This document shows positions 1-11,355 of a DNA stretch of 64,000 nucleotides, in pieces. The position numbers were made by a program, and so were the translations under genes. This stretch comes from Mesorhabditis belari (lineage: Eukaryota; Nematoda; Chromadorea; Rhabditida; Rhabditidae). The DNA lies in assembly GCA_958450365.1 (NCBI GenBank), contig CAUEEP010000923.1:248001-312000 (forward strand), written 5' to 3'. Below the pieces are notes generated by a model. It was not told where the DNA came from and made no database searches. It saw only the letters and a list, made by a program, of their open reading frames with translations. Position 1 is the first letter of the stretch. The number at the start of each line of letters is the position of its first letter.

Positions 1-235
1 CATTAAGCTGTCCAGAAAGTCTTTCTTTTCGTTTCTTTAGTGCATTATCTATTAAACTGTTCAGAAAGTCGTTTCTTTTCAAATTTCCGTTAAAAAATAA
101 CAAACTCATCGATTAAACAAAGTTCTAGATCTAGATTAACCGATCTATAAGTTCAGTGTTCAAATCTTTATAAGATTTGAACAAAGATGAGACGTCTAGA
201 AAAGCTAGATCTGTATACAATCTGTTCTCATTCAG

Positions 236-460
236 GTGTTCATCGATGTCGTGAAACCATCCTCGAATCTCCAACAAGATGTCCTCCTTTCCTCTTGTCG
301 AAATTCCCTTCCCGCCACTCCACTCAACGATTCGGGTTTTTGTTCATCGATTGGCTCAACAGCTTGTTCACCCGATGGAACTCATCGTTTGACTGGCGCG
401 ATTCCCGATATTGATTCCGATTGTTCACCGCCGAAAATGAGGAGACTTTCCTCAGAATGA
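236..460 (+). CDS. possible terminal exon, unrecognised protein
   Basis: An open frame of about 74 codons begins directly after a TTCAG acceptor-like site and ends in TGA. The translation is rich in Ser, Pro, Thr and Asp (for example TPLNDSGFCSSIG and SPPKMRRLSSE) and is not low-complexity like the surrounding AT-rich DNA. No upstream exon can be joined because the window begins just before it. I recognise no family. It could equally be a chance open frame; the acceptor and the composition are the only support. Confidence 0.28.
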   Translation: MFIDVVKPSSNLQQDVLLSSCRNSLPATPLNDSGFCSSIGSTACSPDGTHRLTGAIPDIDSDCSPPKMRRLSSE

Positions 461-632
461 GGCTTTAAATCGACGATTTTCTATGAAATATTTCCGTCTA
501 TGTGATCTAATAATTCATGAAACCCTTATAATAATAATATTGAACATTATTGGAAAATAGGAAATGGTTACGGTATCTTCAGTTGATTTCTGTTTTCGAT
601 TTCGGTATCACAGATAATAGACAAGAGACAAG

Positions 633-812
633 TACTGTACAATGCTGAAAGTCCATTCACAGCTATCGCAATTCGTTTCCATTCACACGTAGACGTACAA
701 TAGTTCAAAAGCATTCACAGCTGTGTCACAGAAAAGCTGTGGGATAGCTGAGCTGTGAATGGAAACGAATTGCGATAGCTGTGAATGGACTTGAGCATTG
801 TACAGTAATGTA
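633..812. repeat. foldback repeat with TGTACAGT-rich flanks
   Basis: The stretch containing CATTCACAGCTATCGCAATT (from about 652) recurs in reverse complement at about 755-790, giving arms of roughly 40-50 bp round a short loop. Outside the arms are palindromic GTACAGTACTGTACAG runs up to about 860. The layout fits a small foldback or miniature inverted-repeat element. Confidence 0.65.
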
Positions 813-1526
813 CAGCATTGTACAGTACAGTATTGTACAGTACTGTACAGTACTTGTCCCTTGTCGATTAGCTGAATAATCTGTACAGTATAGGTTCCCG
901 TAATCGATTTCCTATTCACCAACTTGTCAAACCACCGCCTTCTCCACTTAGCTAAACCAAAATCGATTCTAGGTTTGAGAAAATTCCCCCAAAACTTTTA
1001 AAATATCATTTTATTAGAATATTTGGAAAATTTAAAATGTTTTCAAATAACAATATTATCCCCGAACATTTATCCCAATTCTTAAACAACAAAAACGAGT
1101 AACTTTCACCGCTTCACTGAGTATCCCACACTCAAAACCCATTACCGTATCCCAATCTTTTCTTCAAATTACGTCTGTTCTTTTGTTTTGTCTTTATTCA
1201 AAAATTTACCTCTCTATATTCATCCGGTTCATTTTTTTTCAAAAAAAAAAGAAAAAAAACGATCGATTTTAAGAAATTTTCCTTAAAATTGATCCGATTT
1301 TTTGAGAAATTTTTCTTGTCATTATTTCGGTGCATTTCAACAAAAATTTATGACCAAATTTTTATCGTTTTTGGTCATTTTTCTCCAAATTTTTCCTCAT
1401 TTCTTGATGGGATTGAGATTTTTTTTATTAACCCAAAAACTAACATATTATTTTATGCTTTTGTTCTTCTCCCGGCCGCGAGAAGCCCGTCTTTTAGCTG
1501 ATCGATTGGGAAAGATTGGGGGGGGG
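813..1526. other. AT-rich intergenic DNA, no gene seen
   Basis: After the TGTACAG runs this is AT-rich sequence with T and A runs near 1230-1270 and a G run at about 1518-1526. The short open frames at 1289-1532 are F/L/I-rich products of T-rich DNA and show no splice structure or recognisable motif. Confidence 0.5.
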
Positions 1527-1690
1527 ATGTAATCCATGGATTATATGGATCGATGGATTACATGGATTGTAATCGATGGATTACATGGATTGTAATCGAT
1601 GGATTACATGGATTGTAATCCATGGATTACATTCCATGTAATCCAATTACATTCCATGATTACATGAATTGTAATCCATGTAATCATAAT
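1527..1690. repeat. palindromic tandem repeat (ATGGATTACATGGATTGTA type)
   Basis: About six imperfect copies of a roughly 23-bp unit built from GTAATCCATGGATTAC. Each unit is itself palindromic, so the array can fold in many registers. Confidence 0.75.
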
Positions 1691-1839
1691 CCATTTTAGC
1701 TATTAATCTTTACAGTAACCCGTTCAGTAAAGTATTTACAATTATTTATATTCGATTTGTTTCAGAAAATAGTCGAAATAGAAGCCATGAATGAAGGCTA
1801 CCGGCTTCAACTTTATACTAACTACGGTAGAATCCCCTG

Positions 1840-2050
1840 ATTTTCTCTAATAGTAGTGCACCCAGAGCGTTGTCTAAATTCCTCGAAAACTCGAGAACCG
1901 CTTATCAGAACCTATCAATGTGGGGTCGGAAAATGTAGCTGACGATGAGATCTTGTAGGGGATTAGAGTGTTGAGCTTCTGCAAAAGCTTGGAGACCGTA
2001 AAATAGTCATCAACTCGGCTCGGCGGGGTGCACTACTATTAGAGAAAATA
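1840..2050. mobile_element. miniature inverted-repeat element, family B
   Basis: Terminal inverted repeats read TTTTCTCTAATAGTAGTGCA on the left and the reverse complement TGCACTACTATTAGAGAAAA on the right, about 210 bp apart. The interior (AACTCGAGAACCGCTTATCAG region) is shared with the copy at 61032-61429. No open frame is present, so this is a non-autonomous element. Confidence 0.75.
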
Positions 2051-2275
2051 CTAAGGTTCTATTTAGCACTATTAGAAAGACTATCAGTTACGGCTTAGTT
2101 TTACTGGGTTACGGTAGTTTAGCCACCATTTATTTCCCATCGATCCAAAATCGACGTTTCGGCTTTTCGTGGAGGGAACGTGATTAGTCAAAGATCATTT
2201 TTTTTCACTTGTTTTTCTTCCACTTTTTATGTGTGATTTTGATTTGCAATTGAAGACTTTTATAAGACAATAACG

Positions 2276-2545
2276 TACTGTAAATACTGTAATTGGACCG
2301 TACATTTGCGTAGTCGCAAAAGTTTTTTAGTATTTCATTTTTTCAGCGTGTACTTTCAAAGCGCCCGTACTTTCAAAAAATGCGTCTTTGATATCAAAAA
2401 ATAGCCCTGAATTTCAGCTATTTTTTGATACCTAAGCGCGCATTGTAGCATAAACCAGTGTCGAGAAAAACTCGTTCAAAGCTAGACTACGCAGCACTCC
2501 GCATCGTCATTATTGGAGTGGGGTACTATTACAGTATTTACGGTA
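2276..2545. mobile_element. miniature inverted-repeat element, family A
   Basis: Left end TACTGTAAATACTGTAATTG and right end ATTACAGTATTTACGGTA are inverted repeats. The interior includes an arm with TGCGTAGTC, AAAGCGCCCGTACTTTC and the motif TATCAAAAAATAGC, shared with copies at 4571, 49332, 51037 and 60094. It has no coding capacity. Confidence 0.75.
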
Positions 2546-3114
2546 TATCAATCACTATTAAAATCATTTTTGTACATAGAGTAATCGTTTTTTTCAATAG
2601 TTTTCATTTGCTCATCTATCCAATTCCACTGTGTAAAGAACCCTAAAAAGGCAAAATTCCTTGAGAATTTCGACCGTCATTTCCTCGGTATATGCTCTTA
2701 TTTTGATTTTTTTTCTTCTTTTTTATTTTTCTTTTTCAACATTGTTTATGTTTCAATTAATGCGATTTCACTTGCGAATAAAGTTGTGGTGCCAAAGCTT
2801 TAAGCCAATGAAGAATACAGGGAAAAATTTGAACAAAAACACACACATCATTTAACGATTGAATGATTGAAAAGTGATCTAATGCACCAACAATATTGCT
2901 ATGACAAGGTTTGGAGAAATGCTCGGCTCGGAGAAATGGAGAAATGCTACAGAAATGCTGTTGAGAAATGCTCGGCTCCTATTCATCTATCTTCAATAAC
3001 AACTAACTTTTGTACTACTTTGTACTGTAACGGACTGTACTTGGGAAGGTTGTAACTTGGGAAGGTTTCCCGGTTAGTGAAAGTCGAGTTAATAGAAATC
3101 AACTGAAGTAAAGA

Positions 3115-3875
3115 TACAGTACTGGTCAATGAAATATCATATTTGAAAAACGATCGTCATTTTCGCGCGTCTGTAACTTCATTGTCTTTGAGTTTAAACT
3201 ATTAGGTTGATGCAAAAGTCTTTTTCATTTTTTTCGTACTTCTTTTGAAAAATAACAAAGTCATCAATTAACCTATGGTTTGCTCTAAATGAAAAGTGTT
3301 TATTGTTGAATTTCCCATCTTTTTAAGTCAATTTGGGTTCACTTTCAAGCAAATTCGAGAGTGAAAACGGGTTTTTCATAAAAATCTATAAAAACCTCTA
3401 TAAAGAAATTGGCTGAATCAATTTCTCTGAAAATCTGAAAAAATATCTAACTTTTTGTGCTCTATCTTTTATTTATTAACATCAAGATTGGTTTCCTTAG
3501 CTAAAGCGTCTAAAATGCATCATCGAGCCGTCGCCTTTTTTGACTACCCGACTTCAGACTCTCAAAAAATCTAGACATAAGACATTTTAAACTCGTTTTA
3601 ATGTCATTTTGCAGAAAAATAATTGGCCTTTCGAATGCAATAAACCGTTGTTCAATTGGTGCATTTGTTACTTTTTTACGGAAGTACGAAAAAAATGAAA
3701 AAGACTTTTGCATCAACCTAATACATATTAGTGTTATACATTTTCTGAAAGCTCTTTTCATGGGCTACACATTGGTAATATTAATATTTAGAAATACGGT
3801 AAAGACAAGGGAGTTACAGACACGCGAAAGTGACGATCTTTTTTCAAATATCATATTTCATTGTCCAGTAGTGTA
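3115..3875. mobile_element. Tc1-like miniature element interrupted by another element
   Basis: Left end TACAGTACTGGTCAATGAAA and right end TTTCATTGTCCAGTAGTGTA are inverted repeats of more than 40 bp that also contain ATATCATATTTGAAAAA and the GACGATC motif. The CAGTACTGG tip resembles Tc1/mariner-type termini. The uninterrupted internal sequence is present in reverse orientation at 41313-41724, which shows that 3202-3721 is a later insertion here. Confidence 0.8.
3202..3721. mobile_element. mariner-like miniature element nested in the Tc1-like element
   Basis: Ends TTAGGTTGATGCAAAAGTC and GACTTTTGCATCAACCTAA form the inverted termini typical of irritans-type mariner elements. The inverted repeat continues inward through TTTTTCATTTTTTTCGTACTTC. 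At 520 bp with no transposase it is non-autonomous. A TA flanks each side. Internal sequence (AAATGAAAAGTGTTTATTG, GTTTCCTTAGCTAAAGCGTC) is shared with the family F elements at 48.4-53.1 kb. Confidence 0.8.
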
Positions 3876-4570
3876 GCCCTAGAGTTAGCTCGCAACTTTC
3901 AAAACCAAAACCGATTCTTCTTTTCCGACTATTCTTTAGATTTACTCATTAATTTAGATTTCTATGAAGATTTCGAAGCGCAACTGACGCTGACTATTCG
4001 ATTTCCCATCATTCCTTTCTTTGGAACAATTCAGTTTTCTCTTCTTTGATGATATCTACTTATTTATTGACTCATTGTTAATAAGAATTCACTGTTTTTT
4101 TCACTTCTTTCTTGAAATGACTTTCATTGTTTGTGCATTGTTTCCAATATTGTGCCCTATTTCAAACCCAGTCTTCACATTACTGTATGAGTGAAAAAGC
4201 GAAGGATTGAGGAGTCCCATCTTTTCCCCCACACAAATAATATAAAAAAAGAGAAAGAAAAGATGATAATGAGGCATTCATTTATGAGAAAAACGATGGT
4301 TAGGGGGAAAGGGAAAGAAGTAAAAGAATAAGAGAATAAGAGTAGAAAGGAGGGGAAAAGAGGGCAACATTTCGCGCCTATACCCACTCAAAGAGAAAGA
4401 AATGGGGATCGGGCCCGTTTTTGTGGCTTTTCCCCGCTACAGTCGATGTAAATGAGCCGGAATTCCTCGTCTGGGGATGATCAATCCATCCATCCATCCA
4501 TCCGCTTATTTGATACTCATAAAGAAGCGACATCGATGGGTTTCTTTCAAATTTCAAAGCACTTACATAC

Positions 4571-4721
4571 GGTAATAGTACCCCACCCTGGGGGTACTAT
4601 TACCGTAATGACGGTGCGGAGTGTTGCGTAGTCTAGCTTTGAACGAGTTTTTCTCAACACTGGTTTATGCTATAATGCGTGCTTAGGTATCAAAAAATAG
4701 CTGAAATTCAGGCTTTCAGTC
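4571..4721. repeat. family A element fragment
   Basis: A half element. GGTAATAGTACCCCACCCTG is followed by its own inverted copy, then by the GCGTAGTCTAGCTTTGAACG arm and the TATCAAAAAATAGC motif seen in complete family A copies. The other terminus is missing. Confidence 0.6.
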
Positions 4722-5636
4722 GATAAACTTTAAGAAAAAAAAAGTTTTTAGGCTTTTAAATGATACCAAAGAGGATTTAAATGATACCAAAGATTTAATT
4801 CTTGAGAAAATCAAAAAAGAATCGGTAGAATTAAAGTAAAACCCCATTGATGGTGTAAATTGTTGATTTTCTCAAGAAAAATCATTTCAATTAAACTCTT
4901 TTTGGTATCATTTTAAAGCCAAAATGTTTTTCTTTTAAAATTTTAAAAAAAGTAAATGAAAATTTTATTTCTAAGAAAAGTCTATAAACATTTAAAGTTT
5001 GTCATCTAGATATCTTTGTATCAGTTTGTCATTGAAAGCAATTCATTCATCTAAACCATAAAAGAGCCATATTTTTACTGTACAGAAAGTAAATTTCGTA
5101 CAAATACCGTACTCTTTATCATACAAAAACTTTGTTGAAACTTTAGATTACTACTCTACTGTAAAAGTACTGTAAAAATTAGGTGTACTAGTGTACCGTT
5201 AGTTCAGTGATCTCTTGAAGCAAAAGCTTTAATTCAACTAGCACCCTAGTTCTTCCCAGCCAAACAAATGACAAGTGTTCCCGTTTATTATGATCTCGCG
5301 GGTCGAATGCTAAACGAGTTGCTGTTATGTAAGAGAGGAATGGAGGAGTGAAAGGGACCGCTCCCACGCAACTGACCCTCTCCTTTCCCCTTTTTCATAT
5401 TTCATAACACATCGCCTTTCCAGTCCTTGTTCAAATGAACATCTGTATCAATGTCACCTCAATAAATTACGTGTCAAAAACTCTTTCACCGAAGTTCATA
5501 AGCCGAAAGATGGAGACTTTGAAGAAACATATGGGTTTTGGTTTTTGAAAAAGTGAAAAAGGGAGCTTAGGTTTTGGGAAAACAAAAAAAAACAACAAAA
5601 AAAGTCCCGATCCAAAACGGTTCCTATTTCGATCTC

Positions 5637-5795
5637 GTAGATTCCAATATGGGTCCAATACGGTTCCAATACGGTTCCAATATGGGTCCAATACGGTTCC
5701 TATTTTGATCTCGTAGGTTCCAATACGGTTCCAATACGGGTCCAATACGGGTCCAATACAGTTCCTATTTTTTTGATCTAGTAGGTTCCAATACG
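5637..5795. repeat. minisatellite of TTCCAATACGG/GTCCAATACGG units
   Basis: About a dozen 10-11-bp variants of (G/T)TCCAATACGG, interrupted twice by a longer GATCTNGTAGG spacer. The minus-strand frame through it reads as an apparent YWN-rich peptide, a by-product of the array. Confidence 0.75.
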
Positions 5796-5975
5796 GTTCC
5801 AATTATTTCTAACAAAAAAAATCAAGAAAAAAGATTGATCATTTCATTTGTTTCAATTCAAAAATTCAAACCAACGTGAATCATTGCTGGAACCTGTCCC
5901 CGGAAGCCTTTCCCTAATCCTTTCATGCATCGAGTGAATGAAAATGGCAACACCGTTATTGTTCATCAGTTTTTA

Positions 5976-6047
5976 CAAAAAAAAGAAGAAGAGAGAAGAG
6001 AAGAGAAGAGAGAGAAGAGAAGAAGAAAAGAAAAGAAGAGAAGAAGA
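5976..6047. repeat. purine-rich AAGAG tract
   Basis: About 70 bp of almost pure A/G (AGAAGAGAAGAGA units). It is open in the plus strand and gives a Lys/Arg/Glu peptide, which I take to be low-complexity noise. Confidence 0.7.
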
Positions 6048-6822
6048 TATTCAACTTTTAGATCTTGTTTTTTTCAAAAAACGTTGCCGGTTGCCATTTA
6101 GTTCTTTTTTAAGAAAAACTTTTCGCTCGCTATTGAGGGGATTCCCATGGATGGCCTATTTGAAGGCCTATAGCGTGAATATGAAAAAGGAAAGGAAAAA
6201 AAAGTGATCCATCAATGTTCCTTTGAATATTTTCATATTTGCATATAACAAGGGAACTTCTTTAATGGATTCTTTTGTTGTTTTGGGGACTTTCTCTAAT
6301 GATTTGGATTTGAATTTTGTTGAAAAAAGTTGTACAAATCAAATTAGACTTACTGTACTATGGCTTTGAATTTGAATTTGATTTGATTCGTTTACCCAAC
6401 TTGATCAAAACCGAATAAAGATCAAGCCTGATCCTTGTACTTGGTCTACTTTGAACTCTAAAAGCTAAACACATCCATTCTAGCTATTAAAAAGCTATTA
6501 AAAGGATGATTAGCTTTAGCTAGCTATTAGCTATTAAAAATAAGAAATTATCCGTTTAAAAAGATTCCAAATATACACAAGATAACGTACTTTTAAATAC
6601 AGAAAGACACTTTTTAAAAGCATCCTTCACAACAATAAGTTTAGTAACACTTGTTGATATCCGAACAACCTAATCTATGAGATTGATTATTAGAAACTAG
6701 ACCTATCAAATAGCTATTGAAAATCCCTATTAAACGTTTTAAAGATCTTTTTTTCTTAGCTTTAGATGACCGACTTCAAACATTCAAACAAACATCAAGT
6801 TCGCGTCTGCCTATTTTAAGAC

Positions 6823-7182
6823 TTCAAACTGGGCAAAACGTTTGCGGAATCCCATCGAGATCTGGTCAAAGCATTTGGGAATGATGTATTGTTCGAAAGC
6901 CGATGCCGAGCCTGGTTCCAACGCTTTCGGAACGGTGATGAAAATCTCGAGGATCATGAACACTCTCGTCGACCTCAAGCGGTAGACAACGATATTTTGA
7001 GGGCTGCAATCGAATCGGATCCATGTCAAACGGCGCGTGAACTTGCTCAACAGTTTCTATGTTCAAATTCTACTATTGATCTTGGTGAGCATATCCAAGC
7101 CATTGGAAAGGCGATCAGATGTGGGAAATGGCTTCCTCGCGAGTTAAGCAGTGCAAACGCTCATTTATATCCGAACAACCTA
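6823..7182 (+). pseudogene. mariner transposase N-terminal remnant
   Basis: The frame from TTC at 6823 encodes the mariner helix-turn-helix domain: KLGKTFAESHRDLVKAFG, then the bipartite signature WFQRFRNGDENLEDHEHSRR, then DNDILRAAIESDPCQTAREL and a GKWLPRELSS segment. In intact mariner proteins this is followed by about 200 residues carrying the DD34D catalytic triad. Here it ends at ATATCCGAACAACCTAAT, a mariner-type terminus, at 7165-7182. A second copy of that terminus in the same orientation lies near 6655. The element has therefore lost its catalytic half and cannot encode an active enzyme. Confidence 0.85.
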
Positions 7183-7295
7183 ATAAATACAGATTTTGTC
7201 TAGATTAGTTGAGTGTACTCTCTGCTGTCTAAACACATAGAAACACCTCTTTTCTGGTGCACTAACGCACTCGACCCTCTTCATATTTCTTGCAG

Positions 7296-7699
7296 AAGAA
7301 TATGGCTGCGGAAAATTTGATGCGGGAAAGTTGAGTGTACCAGAAAGTCCACTTGCACAAAGTACACAAGTACACAAGTACACAAGTACACAAGTACACA
7401 AGTACACAAGTACACAAGTACACAAGTACACTAACAGTACCAGTAAACGATCCTCAGTACAGATTCAAACTCAAAGCTACTCAAGAGATCAACCCATTCA
7501 AATGCCTTTGCCCAGTCGATTACCGTACTTTCCTCGAAATCGGAAATTCAAATCTCTACTCTTCCCCGTAAACGGAAGAGAGAAAGAATTTTGCGCGATC
7601 TGCGAGGAAATGAGGCGTCTCTTCGTTTACATTTGCCATCATTTCGCACTCTACCTAGCGGTAAAGATCAAAGGGATCAATCCACAGAAAGAGCTTTAA
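7296..7699 (+). CDS. possible exon containing an 8-bp tandem repeat
   Basis: A frame open from a TTTCTTGCAG acceptor-like site to TAA at 7697-7699 begins EEYGCGKFDAGKLSVPESPL, crosses the ACAAGTAC array as VHKYTSTQ repeats, and ends with a basic and then hydrophobic stretch. No donor or upstream exon was found and no family is recognised. The array is open in all three forward frames, so length alone is weak evidence. Confidence 0.2.
7361..7432. repeat. 8-bp minisatellite (ACAAGTAC), about 9 copies
   Basis: Nearly perfect tandem copies of ACAAGTAC. The uniformity suggests recent expansion. Confidence 0.9.
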
Positions 7700-8255
7700 A
7701 GTAACAGAGTTTTAGATGAAGATCCGGTTCTATCTGTTCATTTGTTGTCCGTTTTTGAATGGAAAACATCTGATGGGAGTGATTGCGCGATGAGGCCAGA
7801 GGGGAATGTTGTAAAGCGGCCTGGGATCTGTTTTGAACGGGTTTTTTTGGAAATTCTAATCTAAAGAGCTATTGTTAAGTGCTATGAAGTGGAAGAGAAT
7901 GTTTTCGGAGATGTTTTTAGGGATTGTTTTGGAGTCAAAGTTTGAAGTGAAGTTATAAACTGATGTTTGAGAGTTTTTAGGCGGTAGATTTAGTGAAAAA
8001 ATACAAGATAACAAGGATAGTAGTATGGTTGAGAGCTTGAAAGCTAGATATACTTGTTGTAGGTGAAGCTAGTGTATTGTAGCACTTAGATCTGAGTCTA
8101 AATGTCACTTAGATGCCACTTTTTCATTTCGATGTAGAGGTTTTCAAAACGGCTTCACTGACAAGACTCAATTAATGACTATAGAGGATTTGGCTAAAGG
8201 CTAAAGGCTCTTGGCTAAAGATAAAACTAAGCTATAAAGGACTATAGTTGGTCAG
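7700..8255. other. intergenic, no gene seen
   Basis: I find no open frame longer than about 30 codons with splice sites, and no repeat beyond short GGCTAAAG and AAAGCTA motifs. Confidence 0.4.
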
Positions 8256-8345
8256 AAGTGCAGACTTGTACTTCTGACAAGTCTGTACTTCTGACAAGTC
8301 TGTACTTCTGACAATTCTCTACTTCTGACAAGTCTGTACTTCTAT
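8256..8345. repeat. 17-18-bp minisatellite (AAGTCTGTACTTCTGAC)
   Basis: About five tandem copies with a few substitutions. Confidence 0.85.
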
Positions 8346-9340
8346 ACTAGACTGTTCACTGTTTCAACTAGAGTTTTATAAAGTTCCTCTTTTCAAAAAA
8401 CGAATATTTTATTTTATCATATACAAAACCCAAAGCCAATTTGATTCTCTTGGGGCAAAGGATTAAAATAAACTCCGTCAATAGATTCTACGACCCTTAA
8501 AACCCCAGAGTACAACACATTAAACGCATTTTAACATTAAATCTCATTTAGGAATCATTTACTTACTGGGAGAAAAGAAAAGTCACTGTAAAGTTTTTCT
8601 TGATTGACTTGTTAAAAAGTTTTTGTCAATATCCCGGAGTTGAAGAATATAGATGTGAAAAAGAATTGAATTGGCTTTGGGTTTTGCATCTGATAGCTTT
8701 TTAAAAAAACTCGGATTTCCTCAAAGAACCAGTTCCTTTTTGTTCGAAAAGAGCAATCATAAATTGTTTTCAAATTTCAATGTTTTTAAGTTCAAATTTC
8801 GATGAGAAAACCTTCTAATTTGCTCGGAAGGTCGGCTGGATGGTTTTTTGCGATTGAAAATTCAAATCCCTTTCTTTTTAATGAATCCCGCACCTGTTAC
8901 CGCAAAACCACAAACACTCTTTTGAGAAATGGATTTCAAATCGAAAAAAAAAGGAATAGGGAAAGGTTTTCGAGATTTTATCATTGCTAAATCTGGATGA
9001 CCGGGTGATGGTTAGATTCCACCATATGGTGTTGAAAAAAATGGGGATCAATGGGAATTTTGGGGATCAACGAATGGTAAGGAGTGAAAATCGAAGACAA
9101 TCTTAGAAAAACAGGTTCAAGTATTTGTATTAATATTTTTTTTCTTTCAAGTATATGATTTTTTTCTGAGACTTTTGTAAACAAAAATTTGGTTTGATTG
9201 AATTTAGAAACAGCTTTGAATTTCAGACCAAAGGAGAGAGAATTTTAAGTGTTCTGAACTAAACTGTGCTTTAAGCTTTAAACTTTAAGTCTCCAGAACT
9301 AATTCGTTTTTTAAAACGTGCTAGAAAACGTTTTAACTAC

Positions 9341-9430
9341 TAGAAAACTAGAAAACTAGAAAACTAGAAAACTAGAAAACTAGAAAGCTAGAAAACTAGA
9401 AAACTAGAAAACTAGAAAACTAGAAAACTT
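9341..9430. repeat. 8-bp minisatellite (ACTAGAAA), about 10 copies
   Basis: Tandem ACTAGAAA copies, followed by a unique tail (AACTTTAAGTGCTCAGAAC). The same array plus tail reappears in short form at 11198-11262, so the array and its flank spread together. Confidence 0.85.
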
Positions 9431-9715
9431 TAAGTGCTCAGAACGAAACTGTGCTTCTCTTCATCAATTCGTTTTCTAAAACGTGCTAGAAAACTATTGT
9501 AATCTTGCTTTGAAAGGCAAGATTATGTTAGTTGAGAAAGTTGACACTTTTTTTAGGGAAATGGTTACTCGATAGGATGAACAAGTGAAATGGGTCAAGG
9601 AAAATGAACTAGAACCAAATTTTTCTCATTGTCACTCATGTTTTAATCGTTTTAATCTTATTTTGCAGAAAAATAATTGACTTTCTAATGAAAGAAAAAA
9701 TAATTGACTTTGTTT

Positions 9716-9767
9716 TAAACGAAAACGAAGAAAAGAAATGAAAAGACTTTCTGGACAGTTTAATAGT
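9716..9767. repeat. terminus of a family F (mariner-like) element
   Basis: AAAGACTTTCTGGACAGTTTAAT matches the inverted terminus of the elements at 49283 and 51993. Similar termini occur at about 1-80. Whether 1-80 and 9716-9767 belong to one element cannot be told. Confidence 0.5.
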
Positions 9768-10304
9768 TTAATAAAATAGTAACTGATAACAGATCTAATA
9801 TGGTACTGGATTCTAAAAGATGCACTAGATCACAAATGAATCGATTCTGTACTTGAAGTCATCTATCATCAATATAAAAACTTTAAGCTTTAAGCTGACC
9901 TTATTAAACCTAGCAACTTCACACCCTATCATTTCCTAAAGCTTCCTAAAGCTATTTCAATTTTTCAAACTCTATCCATCCATTTTCCGAGAACAGTTAC
10001 AGTAGTATGACTTTGATCGACGAGCAATTCAAAAAAGTCTTAAAGAGGAAAAGAGAAATGGAAACTTTTAGACAGAGAGTAATGAAGATAGTGATCTCGA
10101 CTATTCATTTCACCAAAAACATTTCATTCCATTCCGCTCATTCACACCTTTTTCGGCTAGTGAAAAAGAGACTAAACCGTTCCGAAAAAAAAGCAAGTTT
10201 CCCAGGTGTGTTCAATGAAAAAGGATTGGAATTTTAAAGGGTTTTTTTTATTAGCTATATGTCTAGGAGAAATCAAAAACCGACTTGAGAATGGAAATTG
10301 GGTT

Positions 10305-10457
10305 TTGAAAGCTATAAGAGATTTGAAAGCTATAAGAGATTTGAAAGCTATAAGAGATTTGAAAGCTATAAGAGATTTGAAAGCTATAAGAGATTTGAAA
10401 GCTATAAGAGATTTGAAAGCTATAAGAGATTTGAAAGCTATAAGAAATCTAAAAGCT
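10305..10457. repeat. 18-bp minisatellite (TTGAAAGCTATAAGAGAT), about 8 copies
   Basis: Eight nearly identical 18-bp units. Because 18 is a multiple of three and no unit contains a stop in several frames, it produces long apparent frames on both strands (LKAIRD and FKSLIA repeats). No splice signal or conserved flank supports translation. Confidence 0.9.
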
Positions 10458-11107
10458 ATAATAAATCTTGTTATATTTTTCAAAATCATTAGAAACAGAG
10501 AATCCGTGTAAATACTTAAAAGCAAAAGGTTTTAAAAAGCCTCTTATCTGGGTTTTCAATTTCTGAAAATTGCACTAGAATTGCTTGTTGCTAGAATTGC
10601 TAGAATTGCAAAGTTGCTTGTTGCTTGTGAGAAAAATGCTTTTTGAATGCTTTAAAAGATTTTGACGTAAAAATTTCGAAAGTCAATTTTAAGATTAACT
10701 CTAGTTTATTCCAATCTCCTAAAACTAGTGATTTAAGTCGGAAAAAAATTCTTTTATCTGGATTATCTATGAGCTTTAGCTAACAACTTTGTGAATTGAT
10801 AGTGAGATATCGTGTGAGGATATAACAGGCATATTATAATAGGAAACCTCCAATCTATTCACTTTTTGTTTGCCTCTTTTGGCTCCTTTGTAAATCCTCA
10901 CAGAAGCAGTCCAAGCATCGATATGTTGAATGTCAAGACTGAAAAAAGAAAAACTGAGACAAGCTTACGATAGTTAAGAAAGGTGAAAAGTTTTAGAAAA
11001 CGAACAACGAGAACAAAACGAACAAAGAGAACACAATCTGGCTAAATTTACCTTTATAGTCCGAGCTCAAATATGAATGAAACCTATATTATTTTACTTC
11101 CGAAACC

Positions 11108-11355
11108 CCATTGTTCAACTGAGTGTAGTGGTCAAATCATGTGTTATTCCACGTGGAATTCAATGCCGATTCCGAATCTGTTTTCTTTGAAATGAAAAAC
11201 TAGAAAACTAGAAAACTAGAAAACTTTAAGTGTTCAGAACTAAACTGTGCTTCTCTCCAACAATTCGTTTTCCATTGTTCAACTGGGTGTAGTGGTCAAA
11301 TCATGTGTTATTCTACGTGGAATTCAATGCCGATTCCGAATCTGTTTTCTTTTTC
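11108..11355. repeat. local duplication of an 80-bp segment
   Basis: The segment from TTCAACTGAGTGTAGTGGTC through GATTCCGAATCTGTTTTCT (11110-11190) is repeated at 11276-11352 with few changes. An ACTAGAAA array and the sequence shared with 9416-9475 lie between the copies. Confidence 0.75.

Noticed and set aside
5467..5802. 111-codon minus-strand frame with YWNRIGT repeats
   Set aside because: It arises from the TTCCAATACGG array. The non-repeat ends are Phe/Lys-rich, from A/T runs.
7361..7432. Possible CRISPR-like or other regularly spaced array (also the other arrays in the window)
   Set aside because: All arrays are direct tandem repeats without unique spacers, in a eukaryotic genome.
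10172..10525. Overlapping frames of LKAIRD and FKSLIA repeats on both strands
   Set aside because: They are produced by an 18-bp minisatellite. Both strands are equally open, and the unique flanks show nothing protein-like.
10880..10945. Minus-strand exon-like segment reading LDIQHIDAWTAS after a TTTTTTCAG site
   Set aside because: I could find no phase-compatible neighbour on either side, and 43 nt is too little evidence alone.
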